NCBI RefSeq assembly: GCF_018599245.1
Contig: NZ_JAHEVJ010000001.1
Coordinates: 124,001 to 188,000, forward strand
Origin: Aliiroseovarius lamellibrachiae
GTDB taxonomy: Bacteria; Pseudomonadota; Alphaproteobacteria; Rhodobacterales; Rhodobacteraceae
Length of the DNA stretch: 64,000 nt
Direction: 5' to 3'
Shown here: positions 50,685 to 59,497 of the stretch, piece after piece
Layout: the number at the start of each line of letters is the position of its first letter
How positions within the stretch are numbered: position 1 is the first letter of the stretch
Notes under the pieces: generated by a model
What the model was told of the DNA's origin: nothing
Database searches by the model: none
Seen by the model: only the letters and a program-made list of their open reading frames with translations
Translations under genes and position numbers: made by a program

Positions 50685-53366
50685 ATGGATGCCCATCCGC
50701 TCAACACCCTTTTTAATCCGAAATCAGTGGCGGTGTTTGGTGCCAGTGTGACCAGCAATTCGGTGGGCGCGCTGACCTATGCCAATCTGCTGTCGGGGGG
50801 CTATAAGGGCGCGATTTACCCGGTGAACCCCAAACATAAGGGGCTGGGCGAGGTGGCCTGTTTTGCCAAAGCCGCTGACCTGCCTGAAGGGGTAGAGCTG
50901 GCCGTGATTGCAACGCCTGCCCGCACGGTGCCCGCGATCTTGCGTGATCTCGGCGAGGTGGGGGTGAAAAACGCCATTGTCCTGTCCGCGGGCTTTGGCG
51001 AAGGCGCTGCGAAAGGCAAAACGCTGGAGGCTGAAATTGTCGCCACTGCGCGCCGTCACGGTATTCGGTTTCTGGGGCCAAATTGTGTTGGGTTGACGCG
51101 GCCCTGGCTGGGGTTGAACGCGTCCTTTTTGCGCACAGAGGCCCCCAAGGGGCGCTTGGCGTTTGTCTCACAATCCGGCGCGCTTTTGTCGGCGATTGCC
51201 GATTGGGCCGGCCCGCATCATTCGGGGTTTTCCGCCATGGTCAGCCTTGGCAACTCCTGCAATATCGATTTTGGTGACGTGGTCGAGTTTCTTGCGATGG
51301 ATCCAAAAACCGATGCAATCCTGTTGTATGTCGAAGGGGTGCGTGATGCGCCGGGGTTTTTGTCGGCGCTCAAACATGCCGCGCGGATGAAGCCGGTGAT
51401 TGTGATGAAATCGGGCCGTCACGCCGCCAGCGCCGAGGCCGCCCATACCCACACCGGCGCGTTGATCGGGTCAGATGCGGTGTTTGACGCGGCCATTGAA
51501 CGGGTGGGTGCTGTGCGCGCGGACACTTTGGGGCAGCTTTTTGCCGCGGCTGAAATCCTTGCCACCACGAAAAAAGCCAGCGGAAAACGCCTGTGTATTG
51601 TGACCAATGGCGGTGGCGCTGGGGTCCTGGCGGCGGATCGCGCGGTGGATTTGGGGCTGGAATTGCCCCCCCTGTCTGACAAAACGAAAGCGATCCTCGA
51701 CCAGATTTTGCCGCCGTACTGGAGCCACGCAAACCCTGTTGATATCCTCGGGGATGCGAGCCCAGACACCTATGGTGCGGTGGTGAAAGCGGCGGTGGAT
51801 GACCCTGACAATGACGGTGTTCTGGTGATGCTGACACCCCAAGCGATGACCGATGCGACCGCTGCGGCGCGTGCCGTCATCGACGCCCTTCCCAAGCGGC
51901 GTAAGAAACCTGTTCTTGCGTGTTGGATGGGCGAAGGCTCGGTGTCCGAGGCGCGGAATTTACTGAGCGAAAACGGTGTTCCGGATTTTCAAACGCCTGA
52001 ACGTGCGGTCGAAGGGTTCAGCTATCTCGCAAAACATCACCGCAATCGTAAGCTTGCGCTGGAAATGCCCCGTGCGTTGGCCCCCGAAGCGCAGCCCGAT
52101 TATGATGGTGCCCGGATGATCATCGCGGGCGCACTGTCGGAGGGGCGCAAAATGCTAACAGACATGGAAAGCAAAGCGCTTTTGCGCGCGTTCCATGTGC
52201 CGGTGAACATGACGATCGAGGCGCGCGATCCGCGCGAGGCGTTGGTTGCCGCCGAAACCCTTGGCTTTCCGATCGCGATGAAGATTAACTCGCCTGAGGT
52301 TGTGCATAAAACCGATGTGGGCGGCGTCAAGATCAACATCGCCCATGCTGCCAGCGTGCAGCGCGCCTTTCATGAAATCACGTCAAATGCCCGTAAAGCC
52401 CTGCCAGACGCCAAGATTTTGGGCGTGACGGTTGAACCGATGGCCAAGATTGCCCAAGCGCGCGAGTTGGTGGTGGGTGCCAGCCGCGATCCGGTCTTTG
52501 GCCCAACCGTTTTATTTGGTGCGGGCGGCACGATGGTTGAGGTGATGCGCGACAGTGCGGTCGCCCTTCCGCCGCTGAACGCGGTCTTGGCCGAACGGCT
52601 GATCCGCCGCACACGGGTGGCCAAAGCCCTGGAAAAGTTCCGCGATTACGCCCCGGCGGACCGCGCAGCCATTGTTGACGTATTAAAGCGTGTTTCCAAA
52701 ATTGTAAGTGAATTGCCCGAGGTTTTATCCCTTGATATCAACCCCTTGTTGGCCGGCCCCAAAGGCGTGGTGGCAGTGGATGCCCGCATCGAAATTGCCC
52801 GTCCCCCGGCCGGTGATGGGGCGTATGACCATATGGCGATCCATCCTTACCCAAGGCATTTGGTGCGCCAAACCTATCTGTCGGATGGCACCCCGCTGTT
52901 GATCCGGCCCATTCGGACCGATGATGCCGAGCATGTGCAGGAGTTCACCCGAGACCTGTCAGAAGAAAGCCGCTTTATGCGCTTTATGGGGCAGGTGAAT
53001 GAGCTGTCGCCAGAAATGCTCGCCCAATTCACCCAGCTCGATTACCGGCGCGAAATGGCACTGGTGGCGATGGCGGAACTTGACGGCGAACAGGTGCAGG
53101 TCGGCGTGGCGCGATATGTGATCAACCCGGATGAAAAATCCTGTGAATTTGCCGTGGTGGTGTCGGATCGAATCCAACATCAGGGGCTTGGGACCAAGCT
53201 TATGAAGGGGCTGTTTCATGCCGCACAAGAACATGGGCTAGAGGTGATCGAAGGGTCCGTGCTGAAGAAAAACGCGCCCATGTTGCGCCTTATGAAAGAG
53301 CTGGGGTTCGCGCAACGGCCAGACCCCGACGACCGGGATCTGTGCATCGTTGAACGCTGGCTGTGA
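50685..53366 (+). CDS. Pat-type protein: NDP-forming acyl-CoA synthetase fused to GNAT acetyltransferase
   Basis: An 893-residue protein with the layout of the Pat/PatZ protein lysine acetyltransferases. In order: CoA-binding domain (about residues 8-135), succinyl-CoA-ligase-like domain (about 150-290), ATP-grasp domain (about 470-700) and a GNAT domain (about 738-893) with the acetyl-CoA loop RIQHQGLGTKL. His256 in AHTHTGALIGSD sits where the phospho-histidine of ADP-forming acetyl-CoA synthetases is, so the synthetase part may be active. A GGAGAG ribosome-binding site precedes the ATG. An HDAC-family gene follows after 110 bases. Confidence 0.9.
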   Translation: MDAHPLNTLFNPKSVAVFGASVTSNSVGALTYANLLSGGYKGAIYPVNPKHKGLGEVACFAKAADLPEGVELAVIATPARTVPAILRDLGEVGVKNAIVLSAGFGEGAAKGKTLEAEIVATARRHGIRFLGPNCVGLTRPWLGLNASFLRTEAPKGRLAFVSQSGALLSAIADWAGPHHSGFSAMVSLGNSCNIDFGDVVEFLAMDPKTDAILLYVEGVRDAPGFLSALKHAARMKPVIVMKSGRHAASAEAAHTHTGALIGSDAVFDAAIERVGAVRADTLGQLFAAAEILATTKKASGKRLCIVTNGGGAGVLAADRAVDLGLELPPLSDKTKAILDQILPPYWSHANPVDILGDASPDTYGAVVKAAVDDPDNDGVLVMLTPQAMTDATAAARAVIDALPKRRKKPVLACWMGEGSVSEARNLLSENGVPDFQTPERAVEGFSYLAKHHRNRKLALEMPRALAPEAQPDYDGARMIIAGALSEGRKMLTDMESKALLRAFHVPVNMTIEARDPREALVAAETLGFPIAMKINSPEVVHKTDVGGVKINIAHAASVQRAFHEITSNARKALPDAKILGVTVEPMAKIAQARELVVGASRDPVFGPTVLFGAGGTMVEVMRDSAVALPPLNAVLAERLIRRTRVAKALEKFRDYAPADRAAIVDVLKRVSKIVSELPEVLSLDINPLLAGPKGVVAVDARIEIARPPAGDGAYDHMAIHPYPRHLVRQTYLSDGTPLLIRPIRTDDAEHVQEFTRDLSEESRFMRFMGQVNELSPEMLAQFTQLDYRREMALVAMAELDGEQVQVGVARYVINPDEKSCEFAVVVSDRIQHQGLGTKLMKGLFHAAQEHGLEVIEGSVLKKNAPMLRLMKELGFAQRPDPDDRDLCIVERWL

Positions 53367-53476
53367 CGCCAAACCACATATCGCGACAGGCGACGTGACG
53401 CCAGAATTGCGCAAAACATGGCCCGATTTCTTGAGGAGGGGAGCGGGCCATAGAAGGACCAAATGGGAGGACAAGA

Positions 53477-54400
53477 ATGTTATCAATGATTTCACACCCG
53501 GATTGTCGGAACCATGACGCGGGCCCCTTGCACCCCGAAACCAAGGCGCGGCTGGATGCGATCAACAACCAGTTGATCATGTCGGGCATGGATTATGTGC
53601 TGCAACATCGCGACGCGCCCATTGTGACACGCGAACAGTTGGAGCGGGTGCATGACGCAGATTATCTGGATCGGGTTTATGCGCTGGCTCCGGGCGAGGG
53701 GATGCAATCCGTCGAGGTGGATGGCGACACGGTGATGAGCCCCGGAACCCTGCGCGCTGCCGAACGTGCGGCGGGGTCGGGTGTGATGGGCGTTGATCTT
53801 ATTATGTCCGGCGAGGCCAACCCGATCTTCTGCGCTGTTCGCCCGCCGGGCCACCACGCCGAACGTGGTGTCGCGATGGGATTTTGCCTTTTTAACAACA
53901 TCGCCGTCGCCGCCGCCCACGCTCTTGAAGCCCATGGATTGTCGCGCGTCGCCATTGTGGATTTCGACGTGCATCACGGCAATGGCACCGAAGATATTTT
54001 CAAAGATGAGCCGCGTGTGCTGTTTTGTTCAAGCTTCCAACACCCGTTTTACCCCTTCACCGGCCATGAGAAAGAAACCCAAAATCTGGTCGATATTCCC
54101 CTGTCTGCAGGGGCCGGAAGCGTCGAATTCCGCGAGGCCGTCAGCACCCATTGGATCCCGCATTTAAGGGCGTTTAAGCCCGAAATATTACTGATCTCCG
54201 CCGGGTTTGATGCTCATACAGCGGATGATATGTCGTCGGTGAACCTGGTGGATGCGGATTACGAATGGGTGACGCGCGAACTAAAGGCTGTGGCGGATGA
54301 GTTTTGCGACGGCCGCCTGTTGTCGATGCTTGAAGGCGGGTATGAGCCCGAGGTGCTGGCCCGTTCGGTGGTGAAACATCTGGATGTTTTGTTGGGATAA
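53477..54400 (+). CDS. Histone deacetylase-family zinc deacetylase
   Basis: A 307-residue cytoplasmic enzyme of the arginase/deacetylase fold. The active site is complete: RPPGHHAERGVAMGF with the tandem His, VAIVDFDVHHGNGTEDIF with Asp and His zinc ligands, and LISAGFDAHTADDMS with the second Asp. Bacterial members deacetylate polyamines, acetoin-utilisation enzymes (AcuC) or proteins. Placement directly after a Pat-type acetyltransferase on the same strand suggests it removes the acetyl groups that enzyme adds; acetylpolyamine hydrolysis is the alternative. Confidence 0.92.
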   Translation: MLSMISHPDCRNHDAGPLHPETKARLDAINNQLIMSGMDYVLQHRDAPIVTREQLERVHDADYLDRVYALAPGEGMQSVEVDGDTVMSPGTLRAAERAAGSGVMGVDLIMSGEANPIFCAVRPPGHHAERGVAMGFCLFNNIAVAAAHALEAHGLSRVAIVDFDVHHGNGTEDIFKDEPRVLFCSSFQHPFYPFTGHEKETQNLVDIPLSAGAGSVEFREAVSTHWIPHLRAFKPEILLISAGFDAHTADDMSSVNLVDADYEWVTRELKAVADEFCDGRLLSMLEGGYEPEVLARSVVKHLDVLLG

Positions 54401-54419
54401 ACCACGCAGGATCAAAAGG

Positions 54420-55496
54420 TTACGAGAAAAAGCGCGCAGGTGAGAAATCTGCGACGCTCTCGGCGGGCAGCGCGGTCGGGCGCCCGCCGACCACATCGGC
54501 CAACAATTGCGAGGCGGCCGGCGAGGTTTGAAACCCGTATCCCCCTTGGCCTGCGCACCAGACAAATGCCTCATCCTGAGGGGCGCGGCCCAAGACCAAA
54601 TTGCGATCCGGCGCAAAGCTGCGCAGCCCGGCCCAATTTGCAATCATCCGCGTGACAGGTTCGGTCACTTGTGCCTCGTAGCGCGCCAACCCTTCGGCCA
54701 ACACCATGTCGTCGGCCCAGGCGTCGTGGGGATCCATCGGATCCTCTTCTTCCGGCGAAACAATCAAGGCACCCGCATCAGGTTTGGCATACCAGCTTTC
54801 CGCAGCCCCCATGAACATCGGCCAATGGGTCACATCGTGGCCTGCAGGGGCGGGAATGCGCGCAATAGACCGGCGGTAAGGCTGAATGCCGATGGGGGGC
54901 AGGCCGGCCAGCTTTGCGACCTCGTCTGCCCAAGCCCCCGCAGCGTTCACCAGGACATGTCCTTCAAAGCGATCTTCGCCACAGCCCACCCGCCAACCGT
55001 TTGCGGTGCGTGTGATTTGATCAACCTTTTGGCTGGTCTGAATGGCACCATTTGCGCGAACTTCACGGGCGAAATTTTGCAAGAGCAGATCGGTATCTAT
55101 ATCCCATGCATCCGGATGATATCCCGCGCCGGTCAGCGTGTCTGGGTTCAGGATGGGCACCAGATCCCGGGCTTCTGTTGGTGTGATATTGGGCATGTTC
55201 ATCGCGGCCAAATCCTGCGCCAAAGCCTCTTCTTGGCCAATCCCTGCCACCAGCATCAAACCACGCGGCGACAAGACACCGCCATTCTCAGTCTCATGAT
55301 AGGCGCGCGAGGCGCGGTTCAGTTCAATCACGCGCGGGGCGCCATATTGCTCTTCAAACATCGCGGCAGAACGACCAGAGGCGTGATAGGCTAGGGCGGA
55401 TTCCCGTTCTAATACCAGCACCGACCCCAGTTTTGACAGCCGCGCACCTGCGGAGATCCCAGCGATGCCGCCGCCGATAATGATGAAATCATACAT
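54420..55496 (-). CDS. FAD-dependent D-amino-acid/glycine oxidase-like enzyme
   Basis: A 358-residue flavoenzyme of the DAO family. The FAD-binding motif IIIGGGIAGISAGARLSKLG is at residues 5-24, followed by VLERE, and the C-terminal GQGGYGFQTSPAASQLLADV is the second dinucleotide-contact region. It probably oxidises an amine or D-amino acid. The ATG at 55496 overlaps the end of the aldo/keto reductase gene by 8 bases, so the two are translationally coupled. The substrate is not known. Confidence 0.85.
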   Translation of the reverse strand: MYDFIIIGGGIAGISAGARLSKLGSVLVLERESALAYHASGRSAAMFEEQYGAPRVIELNRASRAYHETENGGVLSPRGLMLVAGIGQEEALAQDLAAMNMPNITPTEARDLVPILNPDTLTGAGYHPDAWDIDTDLLLQNFAREVRANGAIQTSQKVDQITRTANGWRVGCGEDRFEGHVLVNAAGAWADEVAKLAGLPPIGIQPYRRSIARIPAPAGHDVTHWPMFMGAAESWYAKPDAGALIVSPEEEDPMDPHDAWADDMVLAEGLARYEAQVTEPVTRMIANWAGLRSFAPDRNLVLGRAPQDEAFVWCAGQGGYGFQTSPAASQLLADVVGGRPTALPAESVADFSPARFFS

Positions 55497-56439
55497 GTTC
55501 TTCAATCCTGTCTGTGGCCGGCGGTGGTGTCGGTGTCAGCGCGGTAATACGTCTGTAAAGCTCTGATGTCATGGGGTAATTCACCCCGTCCAGCGAGGGG
55601 GCGAGTTGATCCAAAGCGCGCGCCGAGAGGATCGGGGCAGGGCGGGCCGGATGGGCCGCTGCCCATGCCACGGCGAGTGTCGCAGGGTGAGTTCCCAGAT
55701 CTTGCGCAATCTCGTACAAGCCAGCCGCGGCTGTGTGCATCCAGTCCTGCCCGTATCGCGCTGCATAACGCGGGTCACGGGTCAAACGGCCTGTTTCGCC
55801 AGGACCATCTTTCCCAGTGCGATACTTTCCGGTCAAAAGCCCCGAGCCGAGCGGTGAATAGGCTGCCGCCAAGATGTTTTCGGCCGCGCACATCGGCAGC
55901 AATTCCACCTCGGCCTGACGTTTCACCAAGGAATACATCGGTTGGATCACATCAATGCGCGTGCCCATGGTTTGTGCGACCGCCTGCGCCTTCATCACTT
56001 GCCACGCGGCGAAATTGGACAGCGCCAAATAGCGCACGGCCCCTTCGTCCTGCATGGCGGCCAGCGTGGTGATTTGCGCCTCAATGGAAAGGTTCGGATT
56101 GAAACGGTGCAGGTAAAGAATGTCGACCATGTCTTGGTCCAACCGCTTGCGCGACACATCAAACGCGTCGCGCAAGTCGGCCAGATTGTCCGGGCAGCGG
56201 TAGCCGATTTTGGTGGCAATCACCAAGCGATCCCGGTGGGGTTTGATCAACCGTCCCAGAATCGTTTCTGATGCCCCATCGGTGTAAAGATGGGCGGTGT
56301 CAAAATGGGTTATTCCAGCGTCAAGATTGGCGTTAAACATGGCTGCTGAAGCAGATTCATCTGCCGCGCCACCAAATTGCATAGTGCCAAAGGCAAAGCG
56401 ACTGATGGGGGTGCCGTCAAGGGAGCAAAGCTGTGTCAT
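55489..56439 (-). CDS. Aldo/keto reductase
   Basis: A 316-residue NADPH-dependent reductase with the TIM-barrel aldo/keto reductase fold. Catalytic residues are in THFDTAHLYTDGASE (Asp and Tyr), VIATKIGYR (Lys) and DILYLHRF (His). NADPH-site blocks include YSPLGSGLLTGKYR. The frame runs further upstream, but the ATG at 56439 gives the standard MTQLCSLDGTPISRFAFG start. It is upstream of, and overlaps, the amine oxidase gene. An aldehyde made by that oxidase could be its substrate, which is inference. Confidence 0.88.
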   Translation of the reverse strand: MTQLCSLDGTPISRFAFGTMQFGGAADESASAAMFNANLDAGITHFDTAHLYTDGASETILGRLIKPHRDRLVIATKIGYRCPDNLADLRDAFDVSRKRLDQDMVDILYLHRFNPNLSIEAQITTLAAMQDEGAVRYLALSNFAAWQVMKAQAVAQTMGTRIDVIQPMYSLVKRQAEVELLPMCAAENILAAAYSPLGSGLLTGKYRTGKDGPGETGRLTRDPRYAARYGQDWMHTAAAGLYEIAQDLGTHPATLAVAWAAAHPARPAPILSARALDQLAPSLDGVNYPMTSELYRRITALTPTPPPATDRIEEHV

Positions 56440-56636
56440 GGCCCGACATTTGCACGAGGGACGTAAAAGAAAAACCCCGAAAAAAACTGCCCCCACACCG
56501 TGCGGCATGAGGGCATGTTTGTGCGCCAAACAAGCTGCGGGACAGAAACTGAACACCCCATTTTGCGCACGAACCTAATGCGTTTATTTGATGCCTGAAG
56601 CAGAGATCAGTTGAAACGGCTGAGAGGAATATGGGG

Positions 56637-56759
56637 TCAGTTTTGCGGGCAATAACTGTAGCTGACCGGGCGGGTGTCCGGCGCCGATCGGCTGTCATCC
56701 ATTGCTTTTAGCGGACCGGCGATTGCGATCAACGCGGCGAGAAGCAGGGCTTTTTTCAT
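56637..56759 (-). CDS. Tiny predicted secreted peptide
   Basis: A 40-residue reading frame with a clear signal peptide: MKKALLLAALIAIAGPLKA, then a mature part of about 21 residues (MDDSRSAPDTRPVSYSYCPQN) with one Cys. GGAGG lies 8 bases before the ATG, with ideal spacing. No family recognised. It lies between the aldo/keto reductase gene and the EF-hand gene. The start signal and the signal peptide together make it credible, but expression is unproven. Confidence 0.5.
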   Translation of the reverse strand: MKKALLLAALIAIAGPLKAMDDSRSAPDTRPVSYSYCPQN

Positions 56760-56851
56760 TTTGTGGCCTCCATGTCTGCTGTGGTCTTGGGGGTAATACG
56801 CAGCAGGATTGGGTTTCCGTCACTTTTTTGCTGAAATTTTTTTGTGCAGGC

Positions 56852-56883
56852 AAAAGAAACGCCCCACCAAAGTGATGGGGCGT
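56852..56883 (-). terminator. Intrinsic terminator after the EF-hand gene
   Basis: On the minus strand ACGCCCCA and TGGGGCGT form a perfect 8-bp stem around a 9-base loop, followed by TTCTTTTG. It is 37 bases past the stop codon. Confidence 0.75.
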
Positions 56884-56919
56884 CCGTGAAAAACTTGTCT
56901 GTGAGGAAAGAGGGGGGGG

Positions 56920-57447
56920 TTAGCCGCGCCCAAAATCTTCGGGCGTCAGCACGCCATCCCCATTGCGGTCTTGGCGGGTGAACCATGGATCCAGCGCTTG
57001 CAGGAATTCCTCGCGGGTGACCTGTCCGTCGCCGTTGAGATCAGCGTTTTGGCGTTCCATAGACATGGCGACCCCATGTTCGCCCATGCCTTGCCCCATG
57101 CCTTGTCCGCCGCCTTTCCCTTGACCCATGCCGCCACCCTGACCTTTGCCACCACCCTGGCCTTTGCCCGCATGTTGACCCATGCCGTTCAGCTCCATGT
57201 CAGCCTGACGTGTCTCGTCAAACAGCACGTATTCTTCGGCGGTCAAAACACCGTCTTCGTCCTCATCAAACATGTTGAAGATGTCATCGCGCCGCTCGCG
57301 CGCCTCAGCCAGTGTGACGATGCCGTCCTCGTCCAGATCCCACATTTCAAAGAAATGCGCACCGGGTTGGTTTTGCGCCATGGCCGGGGCCGACAGGGCA
57401 ATCATAAGGGCGATCGGGGCGGTGTAGGTTGTGAGGGTTTTCAGCAT
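56920..57447 (-). CDS. Exported EF-hand calcium-binding protein
   Basis: A 175-residue protein with a signal peptide cleaved after ALSAPAMA (residue 23). Four EF-hand loops are visible: DLDEDGIVTLAE, DEDEDGVLTAEE, DLNGDGQVTREE and DRNGDGVLTPED. The two pairs are separated by a linker of about 35 residues made almost only of Gly, Met, Gln and Lys (residues 90-125). Such calmodulin-like periplasmic proteins are common in marine alphaproteobacteria; the Met-rich linker could also bind copper. GGAG precedes the ATG at 57447. It is transcribed alone, with its own terminator. Confidence 0.85.
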   Translation of the reverse strand: MLKTLTTYTAPIALMIALSAPAMAQNQPGAHFFEMWDLDEDGIVTLAEARERRDDIFNMFDEDEDGVLTAEEYVLFDETRQADMELNGMGQHAGKGQGGGKGQGGGMGQGKGGGQGMGQGMGEHGVAMSMERQNADLNGDGQVTREEFLQALDPWFTRQDRNGDGVLTPEDFGRG

Positions 57448-57528
57448 GGTCTTACTCCGTTTCAATGTCGTCTTATTCATAAAACGGAATGCGTATGTAT
57501 TTCCGTCGCCGAAAACCAAGAAAAGCAC

Positions 57529-57561
57529 AAAAAAAGGCCCCGCGATGTGCAGGGCCTTTTG
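57529..57561 (-). terminator. Intrinsic terminator after the BMP transporter operon
   Basis: On the minus strand AGGCCCTGC and GCGGGGCCT pair (one G-T pair) around ACATC, followed by seven T residues. It lies 19 bases after the stop codon of the BMP-type binding-protein gene. Confidence 0.85.
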
Positions 57562-57579
57562 GAACGCGTTTTTGGCAGA

Positions 57580-58659
57580 TCAGTTTGACGGAATTTCCGC
57601 CTCGATGCCTTCAACATAGAAGTTCATGCCAGCCAGGGTGCCGTCATCTGCGGTCTCACCTTCGGCCAGCCAGACCGAGCCGTCTTGCTTGTTCAAAGGA
57701 CCAGTGAAGGCGTGGTAAGACCCATCCGACAGGCTGTCGCGCAGGGCTTCTGCTTCGGCTTTTACGTCAGCAGGAACAGCATCGGAAATCTCGCCAATGC
57801 CAACCATGCCTGCGCCAATGCCGTCCCAAGTGGAGACGGACGCCCAGCTGCCGTCCATGACCGCCTGGGTGCGCGCCACATAGTATGGGCCCCAGTTGTC
57901 GATGATCGAAGACACGCGTGGCGATGGCCCGTATTCGGCCATGTCAGACGCCTGACCAAAGGTGATCACATTGCCCGCTTCTTTTGCCGCCGCTTGGGGG
58001 GCGGTGGAATCGGTGTGCTGCAGGATCACGTCCGCGCCCTGTTCGATCAGCGCTTTTGCCGCATCCGCTTCTTTGGTTGGGTCAAACCAAGTGTACGCCC
58101 AGATGATTTTGAACTGAACGTCCGGGTTGACCTTTTTGGCGTGGATATAGGCGGCGTTGATGCCACGGATAACTTCCGGGATTGGGAAAGACGCGATGTA
58201 ACCAACGGTGTTGGTTTTGGTCATCTTGCCCGCAATATGGCCCTGAACCGCACGACCTTCATAGAAACGTGCGGAATAGTTCGATACATTGTCCGAGGTT
58301 TTATAACCGGTGGCATGTTCAAATTTCACAGCAGGGAATTTTTCAGCCACTGCCAGCGTCGCGTCCATATATCCAAACGAAGTGGTAAAGATCAGATCGG
58401 CACCCGCCAGCGCCATTTGGGTGATCGCGCGTTCCGCATCGGCCCCTTCTGGTACACTTTCTTGATAGATGGTTTCGACTTTATCGCCAAAAGCCTCTTC
58501 CACGGCCAAGCGGCCTTGGTTGTGTTCATAGGTCCAGCCGCCGTCGCCGACAGGGCCCACAAAGATAAAGCCAACTTTGGTTTTGTCGTCAGCTTGGGCC
58601 GCACCGGCCAGCCCGGCAACAAGTGCCACACCTGTTAGCAGTGATTTCAATGCACGCAT
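57580..58659 (-). CDS. BMP-family ABC transporter substrate-binding protein (purine/nucleoside)
   Basis: A 359-residue periplasmic binding protein of the BMP/PnrA family, which bind purine nucleosides or related compounds. The signal peptide ends AAQA-DDKTK (residue 24). Family features include GFIFVGPVGDGGWTYEHNQGR, ADLIFTTSFGYMDATL and GWASVSTWDG-like ligand contacts. GGGAGAAT precedes the ATG at 58659. It is the last gene of an operon with two permeases and a double ATPase, with a K+ channel gene inserted just before it. Confidence 0.92.
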   Translation of the reverse strand: MRALKSLLTGVALVAGLAGAAQADDKTKVGFIFVGPVGDGGWTYEHNQGRLAVEEAFGDKVETIYQESVPEGADAERAITQMALAGADLIFTTSFGYMDATLAVAEKFPAVKFEHATGYKTSDNVSNYSARFYEGRAVQGHIAGKMTKTNTVGYIASFPIPEVIRGINAAYIHAKKVNPDVQFKIIWAYTWFDPTKEADAAKALIEQGADVILQHTDSTAPQAAAKEAGNVITFGQASDMAEYGPSPRVSSIIDNWGPYYVARTQAVMDGSWASVSTWDGIGAGMVGIGEISDAVPADVKAEAEALRDSLSDGSYHAFTGPLNKQDGSVWLAEGETADDGTLAGMNFYVEGIEAEIPSN

Positions 58660-58660
58660 T

Positions 58661-59485
58661 CTATTCTCCCTTGGTGGTTTTAGCAGTCTTAATTTGGGTA
58701 TCGTTTTCGCGGCCAGACGTGTCCTGACGCGGAATTTCCCGGTCAAAATCAAGGTCCGAGCCGGATTTGGCAAGTTTTTTCTGAATGTTGGTTTCCGATT
58801 CCAGAAGGGCGGTGGTGACAATCGCGCTTGGCACCGCAATCACACCAAGGCCCAGAAACAAAACAAAGGTGGTGAAGATCCGCCCACCCGGCGTGATGGG
58901 CACCATATCGCCGTAACCCACGGTGGTAAAGCTTGCGACCGCCCACCACAGGCTTTGCGGGATCGAGGTGAACACATCGGGTTGGGCGTCATGTTCAAAG
59001 ATGTAAATCCCGACCGAGGCGACATACAGCATGAGGCCGGCGATAACGCCAAAAATGGCAAGCTCGCCGCGCACCTCTTGAAACGCATTGACCAACCGCT
59101 CCATCGCGTGACTGCCGCGAAACAGTTTGGCCAGCCGCACCAGTCGCAACAGACGAAAGGTGCGCACCACCTGCCATTGTGGTGTCAAAAATGCGATTGC
59201 AGGCAGGATGGTCATCAGATCCACCAACCCCCAAAAACTGAACATATAACGCAGCTTTTGGGGCGTGCAGATCACCCGGAGCAGGTATTCGGTGGTGAAA
59301 ATCGCCAGCACCAGAACCTCAAACTTAAACAACAGCCCGCGCCAAAAGCTGGGCAGGTTCGGTTCGGTTTCCACCGCAATCGCCACCGCGGACAAAAGGA
59401 TCAACGCATCCATGCCCCGCGCAACCAGCCCGCCAAAGACCGGGTGGCTGCCGTCGAGAATGTCGATGATCTCTTTGCGTGTCAC
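58661..59485 (-). CDS. Voltage-gated-type potassium channel (ion transporter)
   Basis: A 274-residue six-helix channel of the Kv type. The S4 voltage-sensor helix is RTFRLLRLVRLAKLFRG (Arg at every third position) near residue 107, and the selectivity filter is TTVGYGD, followed by the S6 helix FTTFVLFLGLGVIAVPSAI. The cytoplasmic C-terminus is charged and about 50 residues long, without an RCK domain. The start is a GTG. It lies 12 bases after a nucleoside permease gene and 1 base before the BMP gene, an unusual place for a potassium channel. Confidence 0.9.
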   Translation of the reverse strand: MTRKEIIDILDGSHPVFGGLVARGMDALILLSAVAIAVETEPNLPSFWRGLLFKFEVLVLAIFTTEYLLRVICTPQKLRYMFSFWGLVDLMTILPAIAFLTPQWQVVRTFRLLRLVRLAKLFRGSHAMERLVNAFQEVRGELAIFGVIAGLMLYVASVGIYIFEHDAQPDVFTSIPQSLWWAVASFTTVGYGDMVPITPGGRIFTTFVLFLGLGVIAVPSAIVTTALLESETNIQKKLAKSGSDLDFDREIPRQDTSGRENDTQIKTAKTTKGE

Positions 59486-59497
59486 GGTGTTGCGCCC

